A DNA stretch of 17,505 nt from NCBI GenBank assembly GCA_012510745.1, contig JAAZHK010000061.1, positions 1 to 17,505 on the forward strand. Reading direction: 5' to 3'. This document shows, in pieces, positions 13,940 to 17,505 of the stretch; the stretch's first letter is position 1, and each line of letters begins with the position of its first letter. This DNA comes from Mycoplasmatota bacterium (lineage in GTDB: Bacteria > Bacillota_I > Bacilli_A > RF39 > UBA660). Below the pieces are notes generated by a model. That model made no database searches, had not been told where the DNA came from, and saw nothing but the letters and a program-made list of their open reading frames with translations. The translations under genes were made by a program, and so were the position numbers.

Positions 13940-14015
13940 GCCTAGTTAGCTCAGCCGGTAGAGTATCTGACTGTTAATCAGAGTGTCACAGGTTCAAGTC
14001 CTGTACTAGGCGCCA
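13940..14015 (+). tRNA. tRNA-Asn(GTT), copy 1
   Basis: A complete cloverleaf: acceptor GCCTAGT/ACTAGGC, D arm with GCTC, anticodon stem TCTGA/TCAGA around loop CTGTTAA (anticodon GTT), a five-base variable loop, T arm ACAGG-TTCAAGT-CCTGT, discriminator G and an encoded CCA (14013-14015). It reads AAU/AAC codons. It is followed after 5 bases by a second copy. Confidence 0.95.
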
Positions 14016-14020
14016 TAAAT

Positions 14021-14096
14021 GCCCAATTAGCTCAGTCGGTAGAGTATCTGACTGTTAATCAGAGTGTCACAGGTTCAAGTCCTGTATTGGGCGCCA
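14021..14096 (+). tRNA. tRNA-Asn(GTT), copy 2
   Basis: Same anticodon loop, T arm and variable loop as copy 1, with encoded CCA (14094-14096). The acceptor stem is GCCCAAT/ATTGGGC. Relative to copy 1, pairs 4-69 and 6-67 have both changed (T-A to C-G, G-C to A-T), so base pairing is conserved; one D-loop base (C to T) also differs. Both copies look functional. Confidence 0.95.
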
Positions 14097-14106
14097 TAAA
14101 TAAATT

Positions 14107-14128
14107 ACAGCAATATTGCTGTTTTTTT
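14107..14128 (+). terminator. Terminator of the tRNA-Asn operon
   Basis: The palindrome ACAGCAATATTGCTGT (14107-14122) folds into a 6-7 bp stem with a small loop and is followed directly by a run of T residues to 14128. Confidence 0.8.
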
Positions 14129-14144
14129 ATGAAAAACATTGCAA

Positions 14145-14200
14145 TTGCTTATAAACTATGGTAATTTATATATATAAGCATAGTTATAAAAAAAATGCTT
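14145..14200 (+). promoter_or_regulatory. Promoter/leader region of the HU gene with overlapping inverted repeats
   Basis: A possible promoter is TTGCTT (14145-14150), 18 bases, TATATA (14169-14174). Three inverted repeats overlap here: GCTTATA (14147-14153) with TATAAGC (14173-14179); TTATAAACTATG (14149-14160) with CATAGTTATAA (14179-14189, one bulged A); and AAGCAT (14176-14181) with ATGCTT (14195-14200). They share arms, so they cannot all form at once. Operator or RNA-structure roles are possible but unproven. Confidence 0.4.
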
Positions 14201-14218
14201 AAAAAATGGGAGGTAAAA

Positions 14219-14494
14219 ATGAAAAAAGCTGAATTAATTGAAGCTGTTGCAGCACAAGCAGGTTTAACTAAAGCTGATGCTAACAGAGCTGTTGATGCTA
14301 CTTTTACAACAATTACAAAAGCTCTAGCGGAAGGAGACAAAGTACCATTAGTTGGATTTGGTACATTCTCAGTTTCTAGAAGAAAAGCTCGTGATGGTCG
14401 CAATCCTCAAACAGGAGAAGTTGTTAAAATAGCAGCTAGAAATGCAGTATCATTTAAAGCTGGATCTCAATTAAAAGAAACAGTAAATAAATAA
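14219..14494 (+). CDS. hup: Nucleoid-associated DNA-binding protein HU
   Basis: A 91-aa HU protein, the histone-like dimer that bends DNA and compacts the nucleoid. The start MKKAELIEAVA, GFGTFSVSRRKAR and the DNA-binding arm RDGRNPQTGEVVKI followed by FKAGSQLKE are canonical, and the length is exact. The ATG at 14219 is chosen because GGGAGG lies 5 bases upstream and gives the family N terminus; an in-frame ATG at 14195 would add 8 residues (MLKKWEVK) that are actually the ribosome-binding region. The GC content is higher than that of its neighbours, as is common for a highly expressed, codon-optimised gene. It has its own terminator and is probably monocistronic. Confidence 0.97.
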   Translation: MKKAELIEAVAAQAGLTKADANRAVDATFTTITKALAEGDKVPLVGFGTFSVSRRKARDGRNPQTGEVVKIAARNAVSFKAGSQLKETVNK

Positions 14495-14518
14495 AAAGCC
14501 ACTTGGCTTTTTATTTTT
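14493..14518 (+). terminator. Intrinsic terminator of HU
   Basis: AAAAAGCC (14493-14500) and GGCTTTTT (14505-14512) form a perfect 8-bp stem with a 4-base loop, followed by ATTTTT. The stem starts within the stop codon. Confidence 0.85.
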
Positions 14519-14524
14519 GTTTTA

Positions 14525-14533
14525 TGATATAAT
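14525..14533 (+). promoter_or_regulatory. Extended -10 promoter for cca
   Basis: TGATATAAT with TATAAT at 14528-14533 and no good -35 box, since the upstream bases are the HU terminator. The ATG is 20 bases downstream, giving a leader of about 14 bases that starts just ahead of GGAGG. Confidence 0.55.
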
Positions 14534-14553
14534 ATATTTATTGGAGGAGCATT

Positions 14554-15651
14554 ATGTTAGAAACTTCATTGAATTTATTAAAGAAAATAGAAGAAAATGG
14601 TTATGAGGCCTATATAGTAGGAGGTTTTGTTAGAGACTATTTACTAGGAGTAACTTCTTTAGATGTTGATATTAATACCTCAGCTACTCCCCAGGAAATA
14701 AAAAGAATATTTAAAGATGCCTGTTTACCAAATGAAGATTACGGATCTGTAACAGTAATTTATGATGATGTTCGTTTTGAAATAACAACTTATAGAAAAG
14801 ACTTTGAATATATTGATAATAGAAGACCTAGTTCCATTGAATATATTGATGATTTAAAAGAAGATTTAAAAAGAAGAGATTTTACAATTAATACTTTATG
14901 TATGAATAGTAAAGGAAAGATTGTTGATCATCTAAATGGAAAAATAGATTTAGACAATAAACTTATTGTCTGTGTTAATAATTCTTTTATATCTTTTTCT
15001 GATGACGCATTAAGAATACTTAGAGCAATTAGATTTGCAACGGTTTTAAACTTTAAATTAGTTAATGATGTAAAAAAGAATATTATTGCAACAAAAGGTT
15101 TGTTAAAAAACTTGTCATATAATAGAAAAAAAGAAGAATTAAATAAAATTTTTACTAGTAACAATCTTTTGCTTGGTATATCTTTAATAAAAGAATTGCA
15201 ATTAGATTATGAACTTGAATTATATGATTTAGATAATATTACTAATGAGCATGATTTATTAACAATATGGCTGTTAATTGATAAAAAAGAAGTTTATCCT
15301 TATACTAAAAATGAAAAAAATCTAATTAATCAAATAAAGAAATGTTTAAATTTAGATAATACAAATAATAATGTTCTTTATCATTATGGCCTTTTTGTTA
15401 ATTTAGAAGCTGCAATAATTAAGGGATTGCCAAGAAAAATAATAGTTGATAAATATAACGAACTGCCTATTAAATCACAAAAAGATATAGATATTACTGG
15501 TCAAGAGATCTTAGAGTTCCTAAATATATTGCCTTCAAAAATAGTTAAAGAGATTTTTGTTGATTTAGAAAATAAAATATTATCTAATAGTTTAATAAAT
15601 GAAAAAGATATATTAAAGAAATATATTATAAGTAAATATAAAACTAATTAA
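14554..15651 (+). CDS. cca: CCA tRNA nucleotidyltransferase
   Basis: A 365-aa class II nucleotidyltransferase that adds or repairs the 3' CCA of tRNAs. The N-terminal palm carries VGGFVRDYLLG and DVDINTSATP (metal-binding Asp pair), then RRPSSIEY, DLKRRDFTIN, the D-x-x-NGKIDL segment and DDALRILRAIRFA of the neck domain that selects the incoming nucleotide. The C-terminal part (about 190-365) is helical and poorly conserved. The B. subtilis enzyme is ~397 residues, so this one is slightly compact. It lacks an HD domain. Both tRNAs in the window already encode CCA, so here it would mainly repair ends, although other tRNA genes are not visible. GGAGGA precedes the ATG. Confidence 0.94.
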   Translation: MLETSLNLLKKIEENGYEAYIVGGFVRDYLLGVTSLDVDINTSATPQEIKRIFKDACLPNEDYGSVTVIYDDVRFEITTYRKDFEYIDNRRPSSIEYIDDLKEDLKRRDFTINTLCMNSKGKIVDHLNGKIDLDNKLIVCVNNSFISFSDDALRILRAIRFATVLNFKLVNDVKKNIIATKGLLKNLSYNRKKEELNKIFTSNNLLLGISLIKELQLDYELELYDLDNITNEHDLLTIWLLIDKKEVYPYTKNEKNLINQIKKCLNLDNTNNNVLYHYGLFVNLEAAIIKGLPRKIIVDKYNELPIKSQKDIDITGQEILEFLNILPSKIVKEIFVDLENKILSNSLINEKDILKKYIISKYKTN

Positions 15652-15680
15652 TAAATTAATCAAGGCTAATTTAAAGGTTG

Positions 15681-15689
15681 TGTTATAAT
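15681..15689 (+). promoter_or_regulatory. Extended -10 promoter for dnaD-nth
   Basis: TGTTATAAT with TATAAT at 15684-15689. The ATG lies 17 bases further on, so the mRNA would begin at about 15696, the first base of the GGGAGG site. Confidence 0.55.
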
Positions 15690-15706
15690 ATTAATGGGAG
15701 GTTAAT

Positions 15707-16348
15707 ATGAATAATAAATTTAATAATATAATTAAAAGTAAATATATTACAATCCCAATATTTTTATATTCTATTTGTAAAGATTTATCAGTATCTGGAG
15801 ATGAATTTATTTTACTTATGTATTTGAATAATAAAGGTGAACAATTTGTTTTTGATCCTAATTTAATTGAGAAAGATTTGAATATAAAATTACCTTTGTT
15901 AATGGAATATATTGATAATTTTATTAATAAAGGTTTGATAGAGTTGAAAAATATTAATAGTGATAAAAATATTTTACAAGAGTATATTATTTTAACACCC
16001 TTTTATGAAAAAATAAAATTAAAAATAATGAATAATAACGAAGATGAAGAAAGTTTATCTATTTATCAAACGATTGAAAAAGAATTTGGTAGACCTCTTA
16101 GTCCAATGGAATATGAAATAATTAAAGCTTGGATTGATGATTATAGCAATGAAGAATTGGTTTTAGAAGCGTTAAAAGAGGCTGTTTATAACGGAGTTTA
16201 TAATTTAAGATACATAGACGTTATATTAAACGAATGGCGTAAAAAAGGGTATAAAACAGCATCAGATATTATTAAAAGAAAACCTAATCAAAAGAGTGAA
16301 TTAAAAGAAGTATTTGATTATGATTGGTTAAATGAAGATGATGAATAA
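15707..16348 (+). CDS. dnaD: DNA replication initiation/restart protein DnaD
   Basis: A 213-aa DnaD with the usual two domains: an N-terminal winged-helix oligomerisation domain (about 1-110, with SGDEFILLMYLN) and the C-terminal DnaB2-type helical domain that binds DNA and remodels DnaA complexes (about 125-190: EFGRPLSPMEYEIIKAW, then YIDVILNEWRKKG, which carries the Y-x-x-x-I-x-x-x-W motif). DnaD helps load the replicative helicase at oriC and at restart sites in Gram-positive bacteria. The tail is acidic. GGGAGG precedes the ATG. Its 3' end overlaps nth by up to 17 bases, the same pairing as in B. subtilis. Confidence 0.95.
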   Translation: MNNKFNNIIKSKYITIPIFLYSICKDLSVSGDEFILLMYLNNKGEQFVFDPNLIEKDLNIKLPLLMEYIDNFINKGLIELKNINSDKNILQEYIILTPFYEKIKLKIMNNNEDEESLSIYQTIEKEFGRPLSPMEYEIIKAWIDDYSNEELVLEALKEAVYNGVYNLRYIDVILNEWRKKGYKTASDIIKRKPNQKSELKEVFDYDWLNEDDE

Positions 16349-16976
16349 AGATGAAATAGTTAATTATTTAAATAAGATTATTTCAAACCCTGTATGCGAA
16401 TTAAATTATTCTAAAGATTACGAACTATTAATATCTGTTATGTTAAGTGCTCAATCTACTGATAAAAGAGTTAATAAGGTTACTGAAGAATTATATAATA
16501 AATATTCAAATATTTATTTATTAAATGAAGCTTCAGTAAAGGAAATAGAAACTATTATTAAACCAATTGGAACTTATAAAAGAAAATCCTTTTATATAAA
16601 AGAAATAGTAGCAAATTTAATAAAGGATTGGGATGGGAGAGTGCCTAGAGATCGTAATTATCTAGAACAACTTCCTGGAATTGGTAGAAAAAGTACTAAC
16701 GTTGTTTTAGCTGAATTGTATAATTTGCCAACAATTGCTGTTGATACTCACGTAACTAGAATATCTAAACGTTTGGGACTTGCTAATGAGAATGATAGTG
16801 TAAGAAAAATTGAAGAAAAGCTAATGAAAATATTTCCGCAAAAAGATTGGAATAAAATTAATCATCAATTAATTTTATTTGGTCGATATTATTGTAAAGC
16901 AAGAAATCCTGATTGTGAAAATTGTTTATTAAAAAAGGATTGCATAAGAACAAAAAAAGAAACTGTTAAAAATTAG
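16332..16976 (+). CDS. nth: Endonuclease III (DNA glycosylase/AP lyase)
   Basis: A ~214-aa base-excision repair enzyme that removes oxidised pyrimidines. Visible are LLISVMLSAQSTD, the helix-hairpin-helix LPGIGRKSTNVV with the catalytic Lys, VDTHVTRISKRLGL with the catalytic Asp, and a 4Fe-4S cluster motif C-x6-C-x2-C-x5-C (CKARNPDCENCLLKKDC). The first ATG (16332) is given, but ATGs at 16338 and 16341 are equally plausible; no good ribosome-binding site is seen and translation is probably coupled to dnaD. The stop TAG lies in the loop of a terminator shared with the convergent gene. Confidence 0.96.
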   Translation: MKMMNKDEIVNYLNKIISNPVCELNYSKDYELLISVMLSAQSTDKRVNKVTEELYNKYSNIYLLNEASVKEIETIIKPIGTYKRKSFYIKEIVANLIKDWDGRVPRDRNYLEQLPGIGRKSTNVVLAELYNLPTIAVDTHVTRISKRLGLANENDSVRKIEEKLMKIFPQKDWNKINHQLILFGRYYCKARNPDCENCLLKKDCIRTKKETVKN

Positions 16977-16988
16977 CAGTTTCTTTTT
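16954..16988. terminator. Bidirectional terminator between nth and the convergent gene
   Basis: AAAAAGAAACTG (16954-16965) and CAGTTTCTTTTT (16977-16988) form a perfect 12-bp stem with an 11-base loop. The arms end in A and T runs, giving a U tract on either strand. It overlaps the nth stop and reaches into the minus-strand stop codon. Confidence 0.85.
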
Positions 16989-17505
16989 AATTAATAATAA
17001 TATTTCTTGTAATTGTTTTTTCTCTTGTTTTATAAGTTACTTTATACTCTATAACATAACTGCCAGCAATATCGGTTTTAATATCTTTAACAGTTTCCTC
17101 ATTGAATTTAATAGTTGTTACAGTTTTGGCTTTAGTAATAAGTTCTTTTTTATAAAGTATATTTAGACCATCTTCAATATAAGGTTCATTTAAATTAAGT
17201 TTAATCGTGCTGTTTCCTATTAAAGAGATTTCTAAATCTTCATTATTAGGTGCATTAAATGTTTTGCTAATTCCACTACTTTGAACAGTTTTATTATTTT
17301 TATATGAACTTTTTACTATATATTTACCATAAGGTTCTTTGGTTTCATATTCATATGAAGTTTTAACGGTAAAACCTAAATATTTTTCTTCAATGCCATC
17401 ATTGAAATATAGATCATAACCAAAATCACCAAATTGAGTACTATTATTATTCGTAACACCAGTCCAACTTAATTTAACTTTGTCATCATTATATGATATA
17501 GATAA
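16987..17505 (-). CDS. C-terminal part of an exported protein with FN3-like and Ig-like domains, probably class A penicillin-binding protein
   Basis: Read on the minus strand, the window end is open for 172 codons to TAA (16987-16989); the start lies beyond 17505. The first part (KVKLSWTGV...GYDLYF...YLGFTVKTSYEYE...GKYIVKSSY) has the strand pattern of a fibronectin-III-like domain, and the second (STIKLNLNEPYIEDGLNI...AGSYVIEYKVTY...RNIII) resembles a DUF5011-type bacterial Ig domain. Class A penicillin-binding proteins of Firmicutes often end in such domains, and B. subtilis ponA is convergent to dnaD-nth at this place. The transpeptidase itself is not visible, so another surface protein remains possible. 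Confidence 0.65.
   Translation of the reverse strand, partial: LSISYNDDKVKLSWTGVTNNNSTQFGDFGYDLYFNDGIEEKYLGFTVKTSYEYETKEPYGKYIVKSSYKNNKTVQSSGISKTFNAPNNEDLEISLIGNSTIKLNLNEPYIEDGLNILYKKELITKAKTVTTIKFNEETVKDIKTDIAGSYVIEYKVTYKTREKTITRNIIIN

Noticed and set aside
13940..14096. Tandem tRNA-Asn as an integration site duplication
   Set aside because: Both copies are complete with different acceptor stems, and no integrase or foreign DNA lies beside them.
14195..14218. Upstream ATG for HU
   Set aside because: It would translate the GGGAGG ribosome-binding site and add residues not found in the family; 14219 gives the canonical N terminus.
1..17505. Mycoplasma-type code with TGA as Trp
   Set aside because: TGA ends yabG, yabP and yabQ at the expected C termini, and conserved Trp positions use TGG.
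1..17505. Mobile elements, prophage or CRISPR
   Set aside because: No transposase, integrase, terminal repeats or regular direct-repeat/spacer pattern is visible; the SipW cassette has the same base composition as its surroundings.

Overview
The window is a very AT-rich bacterial segment, coding almost entirely on the + strand. Gene content and order point to a low-GC Bacillota (class Bacilli or a close relative) with sporulation genes: mfd, spoVT, tatD, a 3D-domain protein, rsmA, yabG, veg, spoVG, yabP, yabQ, divIC, tilS and ftsH run in roughly the order of the Bacillus subtilis origin-proximal region. hup, cca and dnaD-nth follow, facing a convergent cell-wall gene as in the B. subtilis dnaD-nth/ponA neighbourhood. 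TGA is used as a stop (yabG, yabP, yabQ) and Trp is TGG, so the code is the ordinary bacterial one, not the mycoplasma code. I cannot name a genus.

Layout. 1-2760: 3' half of mfd, an unrecognised 185-aa gene where many relatives carry a PrsA-type foldase, and spoVT. 2829-7377: tatD, a minimal 3D-domain protein, then an accessory cassette of four related membrane-anchored small proteins and a SipW/ER-type signal peptidase. At least the first three small proteins carry or resemble TasA/camelysin-type SipW signals. The cassette sits where B. subtilis has rnmV. 7367-10510: rsmA, yabG, veg, spoVG, yabP, yabQ, divIC. 10603-13837: tilS and ftsH. 13940-14096: two tRNA-Asn genes. 14219-16976: HU, CCA-adding enzyme, DnaD, endonuclease III. 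16987-17505: C-terminal end of a minus-strand exported protein, by synteny and domain make-up probably a class A penicillin-binding protein.

The genes combine translation and tRNA maintenance (rsmA, tilS, cca, tRNA-Asn), repair and chromosome biology (mfd, tatD, HU, dnaD, nth), division and membrane quality control (divIC, ftsH), sporulation (spoVT, yabG, spoVG, yabP, yabQ) and a surface-protein secretion module.

The most striking observations are these. (1) tilS keeps one uninterrupted frame over its whole normal length but contains two in-frame TAG codons and a Gly-to-Phe change in the PP-loop ATP motif, although the window's genes use AUA codons heavily. (2) The SipW-type cassette has four divergent paralogous substrates or partners. 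(3) FtsH has Tyr-Tyr in place of the conserved Ser-Asp just before its pore loop. (4) Several genes have extended -10 promoters so close to the start codon that the ribosome-binding site would begin at or next to the transcript 5' end.
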